Positions 16,733 through 26,306 of a DNA stretch of 64,000 nt are shown in pieces. The DNA is from RGIG2134 sp964461115 (GTDB taxonomy: Bacteria > Cyanobacteriota > Vampirovibrionia > Gastranaerophilales > Gastranaerophilaceae). The number at the start of each line of letters is the position of its first letter. The first letter of the stretch is position 1. Below the pieces are notes generated by a model. The model saw only the letters and a program-made list of their open reading frames with translations, was not told where the DNA came from and searched no databases. Position numbers and translations under genes: made by a program. The DNA is taken from positions 1 through 64,000 of the forward strand of contig CAYWSX010000001.1 of the NCBI GenBank assembly GCA_964461115.1, written 5' to 3'.

Positions 16733-18481
16733 TTATTCGTTTCGCATAAAGAATGACGCGATTTCATTATGAGGGAATTTTTTACAAATCGGTCTTCCAT
16801 GAGGGCAGGTATGAGGGTTTTTTGTCGTTTTCCAACGGGCAATCAGTTCCTCGATTTGCCACATGTTGAGCTCCTGACCGGCTTTCACCGAAGCCTTGCA
16901 AGAAATGCTTGTGAGCATATTTTCATAAAAAGTTCGCGAAGAGGTATCTTTTAGGGTTTTTATGATATCTGCAAAAAGTTCTTGAACCGGAATATGCGCT
17001 ACAACTTGCGGTATTTTTTTGAAAATTATTTCATTATTGCTGACAAAATTTATCTCATAGCCAATTTTCGCTAAATCTTCTGATTTTTCCTTCAAAAGTT
17101 CGACTTCATCATTCTCAACAGAGATGACATCAGAAAGCAGAAGGATTTGAGATTCTGAATGCTCCTCATCCATCAACTGCTCAAAGCGGTATCTTTCATC
17201 GGCAATGTGCTGGTCTATAATCTCTAATCCATCCTCATATTCAATAATAATATAGGTATTTTGATACTGCCCGATAATTCTGTAATCTTTCTTAGGTTTT
17301 TCTGCTGCAAGATTAAGTGTATGCTGGGTTTGCCCTTCGATACTTTCTCGGATTGACGCAATACTATCCATAACCGTCACAGGATTTTCATCTGAAACAT
17401 AAAATACATCGTCATCAGGAATCGGATCTGCCGTTCTTTGAGAAAACAAAGCCGTCACATTAGAAGGTTCTGTGTAAGTTCTTTCGGGCTCATACGAGGA
17501 AGCAATAGCCATTGAAACAGCACTCATAACAAATTGAAACACCTGATTTGTAGACTTATAGCGCACTTCCTTTTTCTGCGGGTGAACATTTATATCAACA
17601 TCAGCTGTAGGGATTTCCATGTTTATTACCGCAAAAGGATAGCGCTTTATCGGCAGCATTGACTTATATGCCGTCTCCACAGCTTTTGATAGGACAGGAC
17701 ATTTCACAACCCGTCCGTTTATAAACGTAATTATAGATTTTTTGGAAGAACGCGTAAAATCAGGCGTTGCAGCAAATCCATTGACCTTAATATTCGAAAG
17801 CAAATCCGTTTTATTAACAGGTTTCAGTTTATCAAGAAAAGAACTGGTATAAATCTCGCAAATTGTTGTCTTTAAATCTCCTGAACCTGACGTTCTGAAG
17901 TATTCCGAATTGTTGTTCTTCAAAACAACCGACACACTCGGGTTTGAAAGCGCAATCAGTTGTGAAATTTCAGCGATATAACTAAATTCGGTCGAAGGGT
18001 TTTTCAAAAATTTCAAACGCACAGGAAGGTTATAAAAAAGGTCTTTTACCTCCATAATTGTTCCGACAGCACATCCTGTTTGCGATTTTTTCGCTTCTGA
18101 GTTTTCACACTCAACTTTATATCCGTAATCAAAATCTTTTGTGCGCGAAATAGCTGTCAATTTTGAGATAGAAATTATACTTGCAAGAGCCTCACCTCGA
18201 AAGCCCAGCGAATGAACGTCATAAAGATCTTTATCGCTCGAAATTTTGCTGGTTGCATGCTTTACAAAAGCAAGTTCGATGTCGTCGGGATGAATCCCCG
18301 AGCCGTTGTCTGCAACTCGAATATCGCGACAGTCGTTGCTTATTGATATCTCTATTCTCGACGCGCCTGCGTCTATGGAATTTTCCACAAGCTCTTTCAC
18401 GACAGATGAAGGACGCTCAATTACCTCTCCTGCCGCAATTTGATTTATAGTGTGTTTATCTAATACATTTATTCTTTTCAT
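16733..18481 (-). CDS. mutL: DNA mismatch repair protein MutL
   Basis: 582 aa. The N-terminal GHKL ATPase shows VVKELVENSIDAGA, DNGSGIHPDD and GFRGEALASI. The C-terminal dimerisation domain carries DQHIADERYRFE, matching the metal-binding DQHAxxExxxxE motif of endonuclease-type MutL with one change (A to I), and TCPHGRP, the second metal-site motif. The protein should therefore be a nicking MutL, as expected where MutH is absent. It lies 2 nt downstream of the PiT-type transporter gene on the same strand, so they may be co-transcribed. Confidence 0.95.
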   Translation of the reverse strand: MKRINVLDKHTINQIAAGEVIERPSSVVKELVENSIDAGASRIEISISNDCRDIRVADNGSGIHPDDIELAFVKHATSKISSDKDLYDVHSLGFRGEALASIISISKLTAISRTKDFDYGYKVECENSEAKKSQTGCAVGTIMEVKDLFYNLPVRLKFLKNPSTEFSYIAEISQLIALSNPSVSVVLKNNNSEYFRTSGSGDLKTTICEIYTSSFLDKLKPVNKTDLLSNIKVNGFAATPDFTRSSKKSIITFINGRVVKCPVLSKAVETAYKSMLPIKRYPFAVINMEIPTADVDINVHPQKKEVRYKSTNQVFQFVMSAVSMAIASSYEPERTYTEPSNVTALFSQRTADPIPDDDVFYVSDENPVTVMDSIASIRESIEGQTQHTLNLAAEKPKKDYRIIGQYQNTYIIIEYEDGLEIIDQHIADERYRFEQLMDEEHSESQILLLSDVISVENDEVELLKEKSEDLAKIGYEINFVSNNEIIFKKIPQVVAHIPVQELFADIIKTLKDTSSRTFYENMLTSISCKASVKAGQELNMWQIEELIARWKTTKNPHTCPHGRPICKKFPHNEIASFFMRNE

Positions 18482-18483
18482 AC

Positions 18484-19479
18484 TTATAAATTAAAGAAGT
18501 GCAAAACTACACCCTTTATTGTATTATAGTTTATTAAAATTTGAACAATCAATATGGAAACAGCAAGTCCTATAAATGTTTTTGTCAAATCTTTCGCAAT
18601 ATGCTTGTACATTTTCTTAGGTGATTCGAAGCGAAGCCTGTGATACATAGCCATTTCGCGCCCGGCAAGCAGTCCGATAAATACCCACGTTGTCGACATC
18701 GGAACATTGTTAAGTTGTTGGAAGTAAAGCAAAATCAATGCGTAAATAATATCGATTATTGTCGCAGAACGCAAATCCTGCGTGTTGGTTTTAAGTTTTA
18801 CAATATTTTGAATCTCTCCGCCGCGCTTGTAAGCAACAACCCCCAAAAACGCAGTAAATGCAATAATAACAAGAACAAGCTGAGTCAAAGAGGCTTTTCG
18901 AGGAAGATATACGAATAAATTAGCCGCATCCTGCATAATCCACGAGCACCATAGAAATGCCGTTGCGCACCATTTTGCAATTGTCCAAGTTTTAACGTGA
19001 ACGAGTTTTTTAAGCAAAAACATACGCTCAATAGGACGTGCAATTATCGCATACAGGATAAATGAAGACGCAAACGCTATGACATAACCCATTATTGACT
19101 TTGTGAGGATTAGGCCGACAACTTCCGATGTAGAAAACACGCTCAAAATCAAAAATGTCGTAGAAACAGGAATCCCAAAGCGAGTGAGAAACACCAAAAT
19201 AACGGGAGGGATAATCTGCCACCAGTAAAAGTGTTCAGGAAAAGGAATTCGCTCTAAACGACCGAATGACATATCTCCGCCGTTAACAATCCATCCGATT
19301 GTTAGTGTCAAAGCCAAAACAGAGGAGGCAAAAAGCCAAATTGCCCATGCAGGCTTGTCTCTGTTTGAACTCAAAAAAGTTCCGAGAGTTTGTATGACAT
19401 CATTCGACACACAAGAATACATGGCAATCAAAAATCCCACAATCATACATATCGAGCTTAAAGATAATTCCAGTGTCAT
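18484..19479 (-). CDS. PiT-family inorganic phosphate transporter-like protein
   Basis: 331 aa with about nine hydrophobic segments. The N-terminal repeat carries YSCVSNDVIQTLGTFLSS, a variant of the PiT signature (GANDxAN). The second half has IPVSTTFLI and VPMSTTWVFIGLLAGRE, the paired motifs of PiT inverted repeats. The likely activity is ion-coupled phosphate uptake across the inner membrane. The signature is diverged (SND for GAND), so the substrate is less certain than the family. Directly upstream of mutL. Confidence 0.78.
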   Translation of the reverse strand: MTLELSLSSICMIVGFLIAMYSCVSNDVIQTLGTFLSSNRDKPAWAIWLFASSVLALTLTIGWIVNGGDMSFGRLERIPFPEHFYWWQIIPPVILVFLTRFGIPVSTTFLILSVFSTSEVVGLILTKSIMGYVIAFASSFILYAIIARPIERMFLLKKLVHVKTWTIAKWCATAFLWCSWIMQDAANLFVYLPRKASLTQLVLVIIAFTAFLGVVAYKRGGEIQNIVKLKTNTQDLRSATIIDIIYALILLYFQQLNNVPMSTTWVFIGLLAGREMAMYHRLRFESPKKMYKHIAKDLTKTFIGLAVSILIVQILINYNTIKGVVLHFFNL

Positions 19480-19628
19480 TCTCTCTTTTTCCTACACAAA
19501 ACTATTTTAGCAAAAAGTCAGCCTAAATTCTTCATTTATTTAATTTTATATGAATTAATGTAAAATAATTTTCACATTACCGTTCAATTAAAACTTATCC
19601 GAGGTTTAATACGAACAAGGAGTACGGA

Positions 19629-22625
19629 ATGGAATTAAGAATAAATCCGGCAGAGCTCACTCATATAAGGGCGTCAAAATCGTTAAAACGCTTGTCTCAA
19701 AAGACAAACCGTGATTTCACATACGTCAACTCTCAGATGCTTCCTGCCTACAAACCTTTTTTAAGCAATGTTTCATTTAAAGGAACAAAAATCTCAGAAC
19801 GCTTTACCGCTGAGGATTTTTTACTGAAACCCGGCTGTCAGCCTGATATCTATCAAATAAATTCCGCAAAGTCGCTCCTAAAAGGCAACAATACTATCGT
19901 TACAGCTCCGACCGGTACCGGGAAAACTGCGATTGCGCACTATATTATCAAAAAGAACTTTGAAGAAAGCAAAAAGACTTACTACACAACGCCTTTGAAA
20001 GCTCTCAGCAACCAAAAGTACCATGACTTGAAAAAACTTTTCGGCAAAAACAATGTAGGTATCTTGACCGGAGACCGAAAAGAAAACGTTCAGGCACCTA
20101 TTATTGTAATGACAACCGAAATTTATAGAAATATGGCATTCTCAAACTATTTTGGGGACAATAGAGAAGCTTTTGATGATTTGAATACAGTTATTTTTGA
20201 CGAATTCCACTATATGGGAGACCCTGACCGCGGCGGTGTTTGGGAAGAAAGCATAATGTATACGCCGAAAAAAATACAAATTTTGGCACTCTCCGCAACA
20301 GTAGGAAACAACAAAAAAATTACATCTTGGATTGAAAGCATTAAAGACAGAAAAAAAGCCGATCTTATCGATGTACCGGCCTCAGAACGCCACGTTCCCT
20401 TGTCTTTCGCCTTTTATAATCCGAAAGACAAAAAGCATGACGTAATAGAAGATAACGGACAAATAAATGTTAAAATGCTTGAACACAAAATAAATTCCAA
20501 CGGTTTTGATACCGCACAAAAACAAGCATTGGAAGATTTAGCCGAGGCAATGGGGTATTCAACAACAGCAAAAGGCAAAAAAGAAGCATTATTTCTTTTA
20601 ATTGACGCATTCAAAAATCAAACCGTATCAATTGAGAAAATTGAAAAACACCTCAAAACTCTCCATCTTACAGACACGGCAAAAGCTCTTTCTGCCATTA
20701 AAAATATTAACCGCAAGACCTATACTCCTAAACTCGGTCAAGTTATATCGTCAAAAGAACAAAACAAACCAAATCCTCGTGATATTCTGGACTTAGTAGA
20801 GAGCTTGGATAAAGAAAAAAAATTGCCTGCAATTGCATTTGTTTTTAGCAAGAAGTATTCGGAAGAACTATTGGATACATCACTTTCCTACGGTAAAGAT
20901 TTGACCACGGCTGATGAAAAAAAGAAAATTCAAGAGCACATAAACGAATACAAAACCCGTTACGGACTCTATTCAACGTCATTAAACGAATCAGCACTCT
21001 TGAAAGGCTATGCAATCCACTCCGCAGCAATTCTTCCGCTTCAAAAACAGTTGGTTGAAGAATTATTTAACAAAAAACATTTGAAAGTGGCGTTCGCAAC
21101 AGAAACCCTCGCAGCCGGCATAAACATGCCCGCAAAAACAGTAATAATGACTGATTACAGAAAACCCATGGGCGCAGATATGCAGTCAAGCGGAAGCAGA
21201 GATTTCCTTCGCCCGCTTTTGCCGAACGAGTTTCACCAAATGTGCGGAAGAGCAGGTCGAAGAGGAATTGACAAAGTAGGGTATGCTATTCTCGTTGCAG
21301 GAGATATGGAAAGCCAAAAAGAGTTCCGACGTTTGCAAAATTCGGCGCCCAACGAAATTAACAGCAGCCTGAAACTCGACGCCTCAAACGTAACAGGATT
21401 TTTATCAATAAATCACAATCCGTCTGAATATCGCAAAATTTTGAAGAATTCATTCTGGGCATTCAATATTCCGGATAATATACCAACTCCGAGCCTGATT
21501 GATCAGACAAGAGACCGAAAAATAAACGAACAGTATAATACGTTCAAAAATTATATTTCTCTTCTTGAAGACTATGGTTTTGTCGAAAAATATCAAACCG
21601 GATACCTAACAACTGTTTCGGGACGCCTGATAAACGACCTCAAAGGTAAACCACAAATACCTGTTATAAAATCTCTATTGGATAATCATTTCGGCACACC
21701 TTCCCCTGCAAATTTAGCCGGGCTGATTGCGGCGATTGCAGTTTCACCTAAAGTTGAAAATTTCCCTCTTATGGAAATAGCTTATGAGGAAAGCAATTCT
21801 GCAAACAACAAGGAATTAAGGCGTCTGAATGGGCGAATTAATGAAAAACTTAGTGAAGAATTAGGTTTCAGTCAAAACGAATTAAGTGCAAAAGACTCAA
21901 ATGCCAAGATTTTAGAGGCAATAAGAGAAAAATTCGGAATTTCTTCGCAATACGACACCAATGATTTAAGCAAAAAAGTTGAACATTATACAAAAGTAAA
22001 ATTGTCAGTAGAAGAAAAATGCAGAAAATATAAAAATTACAAATTGAATCAAGAAGAGCAGGCTGTTATGGACACTGCAGAAAAAATGAAGAAAGCAAAA
22101 CTTCTTCTTAAAAACTTAAAGCGCATACAATTCATCCAAAATTTCTTGGAAGAACGAGAACAGCTTATGATAAAAATGCCTTCTGCTGAAGATATGAATC
22201 AGTCAGAAGAACAACTTCAAGAAAAATACGGTGCCTACAATCAACTTGTTCAGGATTTTAACGAATACAACGATAAAGTGGAAGTAATGCCCGGAATTCC
22301 TAAGATTTCGTTGAATGAAACAACATTCAAACTCGTTCAAAAATGGGCTGAAATAAACGCTATGTCAGATGACTACAAAGAAAATTGGAAATATATTTGC
22401 GGACAAATGAGAACACACGGCACGCTAAAGTATGAGGGTGACCTCTTTAATGCGATTTCTCAGACGATAGATTTTATCCACCAGTTTGAAGATGTGTTGA
22501 AAAACGCTTCTGAATGCGCGGAATCCCAAGAAAAAGCTATTTACTATCAAACCCTCCGCAAAACGTGCAAGCAAGCCGTAAAACTGATGAAGAATCCGCC
22601 GCTTTACAACAGCGAAGAAATATAA
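19629..22625 (+). CDS. Ski2-like DEAD/DEAH-box helicase with FKG-motif N-terminus
   Basis: 998 aa. After an N-terminal extension of ~70 residues containing LSNVSFKGTKIS come the helicase motifs: Walker A APTGTGKTAIAHY (~94), TTPLKALSNQKYHDL (Ia), DEFHYMGD (II), LSATVGN (III), FATETLAAGINMPA and QMCGRAGRRGID (VI). The C-terminal ~400 residues are helical. It resembles Ski2/Mtr4-type RNA helicases, with which cyanobacteria have homologs; an RNA-decay role is inference. Between motifs III and IV is a ~150-residue insert. AAGGAG precedes the ATG. Monocistronic, with a terminator after it. Confidence 0.88.
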   Translation: MELRINPAELTHIRASKSLKRLSQKTNRDFTYVNSQMLPAYKPFLSNVSFKGTKISERFTAEDFLLKPGCQPDIYQINSAKSLLKGNNTIVTAPTGTGKTAIAHYIIKKNFEESKKTYYTTPLKALSNQKYHDLKKLFGKNNVGILTGDRKENVQAPIIVMTTEIYRNMAFSNYFGDNREAFDDLNTVIFDEFHYMGDPDRGGVWEESIMYTPKKIQILALSATVGNNKKITSWIESIKDRKKADLIDVPASERHVPLSFAFYNPKDKKHDVIEDNGQINVKMLEHKINSNGFDTAQKQALEDLAEAMGYSTTAKGKKEALFLLIDAFKNQTVSIEKIEKHLKTLHLTDTAKALSAIKNINRKTYTPKLGQVISSKEQNKPNPRDILDLVESLDKEKKLPAIAFVFSKKYSEELLDTSLSYGKDLTTADEKKKIQEHINEYKTRYGLYSTSLNESALLKGYAIHSAAILPLQKQLVEELFNKKHLKVAFATETLAAGINMPAKTVIMTDYRKPMGADMQSSGSRDFLRPLLPNEFHQMCGRAGRRGIDKVGYAILVAGDMESQKEFRRLQNSAPNEINSSLKLDASNVTGFLSINHNPSEYRKILKNSFWAFNIPDNIPTPSLIDQTRDRKINEQYNTFKNYISLLEDYGFVEKYQTGYLTTVSGRLINDLKGKPQIPVIKSLLDNHFGTPSPANLAGLIAAIAVSPKVENFPLMEIAYEESNSANNKELRRLNGRINEKLSEELGFSQNELSAKDSNAKILEAIREKFGISSQYDTNDLSKKVEHYTKVKLSVEEKCRKYKNYKLNQEEQAVMDTAEKMKKAKLLLKNLKRIQFIQNFLEEREQLMIKMPSAEDMNQSEEQLQEKYGAYNQLVQDFNEYNDKVEVMPGIPKISLNETTFKLVQKWAEINAMSDDYKENWKYICGQMRTHGTLKYEGDLFNAISQTIDFIHQFEDVLKNASECAESQEKAIYYQTLRKTCKQAVKLMKNPPLYNSEEI

Positions 22626-22642
22626 AACACGATAATATAATA

Positions 22643-22680
22643 AAAAACACCCGCTATTTGTAAGAAACAACGGGTGTTTT
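22643..22680. terminator. Bidirectional terminator between helicase and HU genes
   Basis: A 10-bp stem AAAACACCCG/CGGGTGTTTT with a 17-nt loop lies between the convergent helicase and HU genes. It has A/T runs on both sides. Confidence 0.88.
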
Positions 22681-22702
22681 AAATTTTGGAAAATCCCAGA
22701 AA

Positions 22703-22975
22703 CTATTTAACAAGTTCTTTGAATTTTTTACCTGCTGAAAATGCAGGAACTGTTTTAGCAGCAATTTTGATTGTAGCGCCAGTTTGTGGGTTACGACCGT
22801 TTCTTGCAGCTCTTTTTCTAGCTTCGAAAGTACCAAAGCCAACTAAAGTTACTTTTTTACCTTTAGATACAGTTTTTTCAATTGTTTCTAATGTTGCAGA
22901 AATTACATCTGCTGCAGCTTTTTGAGATACCTTAGCTACTTTTGAAACTTCTTTTACTAATTCTTCTTTGTTCAT
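22703..22975 (-). CDS. hup: HU family DNA-binding protein
   Basis: The 90-aa histone-like protein begins MNKEELVKEVSKVAKVSQKA. It has the DNA-bending beta-arm region VGFGTFEARKRAARNGRNPQTG and ends KTVPAFSAGKKFKELVK. Length and motifs are standard for HU, which compacts DNA and assists replication and recombination. AAAGGAGGTT is a strong ribosome-binding site, and the gene has a near-consensus promoter, consistent with high expression. Confidence 0.97.
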   Translation of the reverse strand: MNKEELVKEVSKVAKVSQKAAADVISATLETIEKTVSKGKKVTLVGFGTFEARKRAARNGRNPQTGATIKIAAKTVPAFSAGKKFKELVK

Positions 22976-23003
22976 AAGAACCTCCTTTTAAATCACATTT
23001 CTG

Positions 23004-23031
23004 ATTATACCCGTTTTTATGGATTTGCCAA
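23004..23031 (-). promoter_or_regulatory. Sigma-70 promoter of the HU gene
   Basis: On the reverse strand, TTGGCA and TATAAT are separated by 16 nt, about 30 nt upstream of the HU start. Confidence 0.8.
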
Positions 23032-23114
23032 GTACTTTATCGGGCATAAATACGGATAATGGCTGGGATTAGAGAACCTAACAGCTAAGAAACAAGCCTG
23101 ATATATATTTCAGC

Positions 23115-23990
23115 TTATATAGGCCATGTCGGATTTAGTTTACCAAACTTAACATTATTGTAAAAATACGTTAATATTTGATACGCATTGTAGCCTTTTC
23201 CCGCCAAATTGTTGGCACCATGCTGGCTCATGCCTATGCCATGCCCGTTCTTTTTAACATTGCTGTCAAACGAAGGAACTGCACGCAAATAAGGTAAATC
23301 ACGAGCCCAAACATCACCGGAATTAATAGTATGACCTCCGGCACTGGCAGAATAGTAGGCAGGAATAACCTTTTGGTCATAGGTAATAACAATCCCTCGC
23401 GTATCCTCACAGGCTTTGTTTGTTTGCGCTGTTTCTGACGAAGCTCCGCCATAAGCTTGATCCTCAGGCGTATCTTTCAGGTCAAAACCTCTTGAAGAAC
23501 GCTTCCCGAGATTTGCAATAGCATAGCTTCGTGCAGCGATAGCCTGTGCTTTCTGGGCTTCAAAATTCCATTTCGAAGGCATTTCAGAAGGAACAACGCC
23601 TCTTAAATATTCTTCCAAGTTTAAATTATTTATTACGGTTAAATTTCCGCTATTAGCGCGCACAATAAGCTCTCCGCGATACCATTTCTTTTTTGCACAG
23701 CAAAAACCGTTATTAGACGGGCGAATTTGAATTATATTTGTACCAAGATTATATTCCTGTGAGCCGGCCTCTATAACAACAGAGTTTCGACTCACCTTTA
23801 ATTTATAGGGCTTCATCGCCTCAATTCGATAGATAGACTTACCCGAATGAGTGTCTATTATTACACCTTCCGTGGACGTGCCGGCATAAGAAAAGGGCAC
23901 GTTATCAATAAGCCCCACTTTAATGGCATAGCATGGGCTCAACGTCGCTGAAAATATAAAACATGCAATTAGAAATTTTAATACTCTCAT
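23115..23990 (-). CDS. SpoIID/LytB-domain secreted protein
   Basis: 291 aa with a signal peptide (LIACFIFSATLSPCYA). The SpoIID core is clear: EEYLRGVVPSEMP, KAQAIAARSYAI, DQAYGG, IPAYYSASAGGHT and HGIGMSQHGANNLAGKG. In sporulating Firmicutes SpoIID is a lytic transglycosylase; homologs also occur in non-sporulating cyanobacteria. The conserved E in SEMP is the likely catalytic acid. A role in peptidoglycan remodelling is inferred. No sporulation genes are visible nearby. Confidence 0.9.
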   Translation of the reverse strand: MRVLKFLIACFIFSATLSPCYAIKVGLIDNVPFSYAGTSTEGVIIDTHSGKSIYRIEAMKPYKLKVSRNSVVIEAGSQEYNLGTNIIQIRPSNNGFCCAKKKWYRGELIVRANSGNLTVINNLNLEEYLRGVVPSEMPSKWNFEAQKAQAIAARSYAIANLGKRSSRGFDLKDTPEDQAYGGASSETAQTNKACEDTRGIVITYDQKVIPAYYSASAGGHTINSGDVWARDLPYLRAVPSFDSNVKKNGHGIGMSQHGANNLAGKGYNAYQILTYFYNNVKFGKLNPTWPI

Positions 23991-24040
23991 ATAATTATTA
24001 TATGACAGGCAAAAATAATTTTAACGTTTATTTAGTGGAA

Positions 24041-24337
24041 TTAAACAGCAGAAACTTCCAAATATTCGATAATGTCGAAGGCAAGCTCTTTCTGAATTTC
24101 AAGCGGAGAGACTCTTAAATATTCCATAGCCTCAAAAATAGTTTCTTCATCATCGTACCAGCGGCGAAGAGCATAATCAAAAGCAGAAACAAGGCTATTT
24201 TTGATAATAACGCCTTTATCCTGAGCCTCTTTGATAATAAACGAAGCACAGGCCGTACGTGTTTTGTCATCGGCATTTCTCAAAAGACTTACCGCCAAAC
24301 TTACCGTAGAATCTATATCGTACCAGCGTTTATTCAT
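24041..24337 (-). CDS. Small hypothetical helical protein, 98 aa
   Basis: It begins MNKRWYDIDSTVSLAVSLLR; ATG was chosen because AGAGG lies 5 nt before it, though the frame is open 22 codons further upstream. The protein is soluble and helical, with a repeated RWYD element (KRWYDIDSTVSL and LRRWYDDEETIFEAMEYL), suggesting an internal duplication. Similar short proteins with this motif seem familiar from related genomes, but no function is known to me. Confidence 0.65.
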   Translation of the reverse strand: MNKRWYDIDSTVSLAVSLLRNADDKTRTACASFIIKEAQDKGVIIKNSLVSAFDYALRRWYDDEETIFEAMEYLRVSPLEIQKELAFDIIEYLEVSAV

Positions 24338-24446
24338 AAAAACCTCTTTTTTCTGTTCTTCGTACCTAAAATAGTAATTTACACAGCTTTTAATGTCAAA
24401 CATTTTTATGATAACTTATTTATAGGAATTCAAAAGAGGAAAAACA

Positions 24447-25460
24447 ATGGAAAAGCAAAAAATTGTATCAGGAATGAGACCAACAGGTAAACTCCACCTT
24501 GGGCACTACATGGGCGTTATAACCAACTGGGTTGAACTTCAAAATGACTATGATTGCTTCTTTTTCGTTGCAGACTGGCATGCGCTGACAACAAAATATG
24601 CCAATACCTCTAATTTAAAACAAGATACGCGCGAAGTCGTTATGGACTGGATTGCCTCAGGTCTCGACCCTGAAAAATCCACAATATACGTGCAATCTAT
24701 GCTTCCTCAGACTGCGGAATTGCATATTTATTTAAGCATGATTACACCGCAAAACTGGGTTGAGCGTGACCCTACCCTGAAAGACATGACCAAAATTATC
24801 CGCGGAGACGGCTCAGGTGCCAAAACTGACACAATCTCTTACGGTTTGCTCGGATACCCCGTCTTGATGAGCTCCGACATCCTTACCTTCAACGCAGATG
24901 TTGTGCCTGTCGGAATTGACCAAGTAGCGCACATTGAAATCACTCGCGATATCGCCAGACGCTTCAACAATATTTATAATACCGAATTTTTGAAAGAGCC
25001 AATGCCAAAACTTACGCAAGTTCCTATGCTTTGCGGTGTTGACGGACAAAAAATGGGCAAATCTTTCAACAATGACATAAAAATTTCAGATACAGAAGAA
25101 GATACAACAAAAAAAATAATGAAATGTATCACAGACAGAAGCCGTGTCCGAAAAGATGACAAAGGACACCCGGAACAGTGCGAAGTTGCGTTCAAATACT
25201 ATCAGATTTTTGCAGAAAAAGAAGAAGTTGAATGCTGCGCGTCAGAATGCTCGGCGGGAACACGCGGATGTGCGGACTGCAAGCGCAATTTAGCAGGAAT
25301 TATAAACAATAAATTCGAATCAATCCGTGAAAAACGCAGAGAGCTCGAAAATAATCTGCCTTACGTTGATGGAATTATGCGCGAAGGCTCTAAAAAGGCT
25401 AAAATCGAAGCTGATAAAGTAATTAAAGAAGTTCGTAGTTTGATTAATATCTATCAGTAA
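24447..25460 (+). CDS. trpS: Tryptophanyl-tRNA synthetase
   Basis: The 337-aa class I enzyme charges tRNA-Trp. The HIGH-type motif is KLHLGHYMG near the N-terminus, the KMSKS-type motif is GQKMGKSFNND, and VPVGIDQVAHIEITRDIARRF is the conserved Trp-binding region. Length is typical. GAGGAAAAACA precedes the ATG. Its end overlaps the convergent lipA by 17 nt. Confidence 0.97.
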   Translation: MEKQKIVSGMRPTGKLHLGHYMGVITNWVELQNDYDCFFFVADWHALTTKYANTSNLKQDTREVVMDWIASGLDPEKSTIYVQSMLPQTAELHIYLSMITPQNWVERDPTLKDMTKIIRGDGSGAKTDTISYGLLGYPVLMSSDILTFNADVVPVGIDQVAHIEITRDIARRFNNIYNTEFLKEPMPKLTQVPMLCGVDGQKMGKSFNNDIKISDTEEDTTKKIMKCITDRSRVRKDDKGHPEQCEVAFKYYQIFAEKEEVECCASECSAGTRGCADCKRNLAGIINNKFESIREKRRELENNLPYVDGIMREGSKKAKIEADKVIKEVRSLINIYQ

Positions 25461-26304
25461 CTTCGTCGAGCGCAAGACCGGCATTATATGAACTTCTCAC
25501 GAGCGGCGCAAAAATCGGCGCTTTTATACCGATTTCTTTCGCTTTAGCTGTCAAATATTCATACTCTTCAAGCGCATAATATTTTTGAACCTCCAAATGC
25601 TCCTTAGAGGGCTGCAAATACTGTCCAATTGTCACGATATCGCAGTCAATTTCTTTTAATGTTTTAAGAGTGTCTAAAATTTCTTCTTCACTCTCCCCGA
25701 GCCCAACCATCATGCCTGTTTTTACAGGAATCTTAGGAGAAGATTCCTTCGCATAAGCCAAAACCTCAAGAGCCCTTTCAAATGAGCCTTGCGGACGTGC
25801 AGCCTTGTAAAGCGAAGGCACAACCTCGATATTATGGTTAAAAACATCGGGCTTTGCGTTCAGTACAGTATCCATCGAAGCTTTATCACCTTTAAAGTCC
25901 GGAACCAAAACCTCAACCTTGATTTCACTGTCAATTTCTTTAATCGCACGAATTGTACGGGCAAAATGCTCTGCACCTCCATCTGGCAAGTCATCACGCG
26001 TAACAGATGTAATCACGGCATACCTTAGCCCAAGCGCCTTAATCGTTTTCGCTAATTTTTCAGGCTCATTTTCGTCGATTGGCAAGGGATTTCCCGTTTT
26101 CACGTTACAATATCGACAATTTCTGGTGCAAGTGTCGCCCATAATCAAAAAGCTTGCTGTATTGTGTGAATAACATTCCGCCTTGTTCGGACAGCGCCCC
26201 GATTCACAAATTGTATGCAGGCAGTGTTCTTTCAACAATGCTCGTACCTTTTTTGTTTTGTCGGTGTCGATTATTCCGCGTTTTAAATACTCAGGCAGAC
26301 GCAT
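25444..26304 (-). CDS. lipA: Lipoyl synthase
   Basis: The 286-aa radical SAM enzyme inserts two sulfurs into protein-bound octanoate. It has both iron-sulfur clusters' ligands: the auxiliary CESGRCPNKAEC and the SAM-binding CTRNCRYC. The C-terminal RSSYNAG supplies the serine ligand of the auxiliary cluster. The ribosome-binding site AAGGAG lies in the last codons of lpdA, 2 nt away, so the pair is one operon. Confidence 0.97.
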   Translation of the reverse strand: MRLPEYLKRGIIDTDKTKKVRALLKEHCLHTICESGRCPNKAECYSHNTASFLIMGDTCTRNCRYCNVKTGNPLPIDENEPEKLAKTIKALGLRYAVITSVTRDDLPDGGAEHFARTIRAIKEIDSEIKVEVLVPDFKGDKASMDTVLNAKPDVFNHNIEVVPSLYKAARPQGSFERALEVLAYAKESSPKIPVKTGMMVGLGESEEEILDTLKTLKEIDCDIVTIGQYLQPSKEHLEVQKYYALEEYEYLTAKAKEIGIKAPIFAPLVRSSYNAGLALDEVTDRY

Positions 26305-26306
26305 AT

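Noticed and set aside
24338..24403. Upstream extension of the 98-aa protein
   Set aside because: The internal ATG has a well-placed AGAGG; the extension has none.
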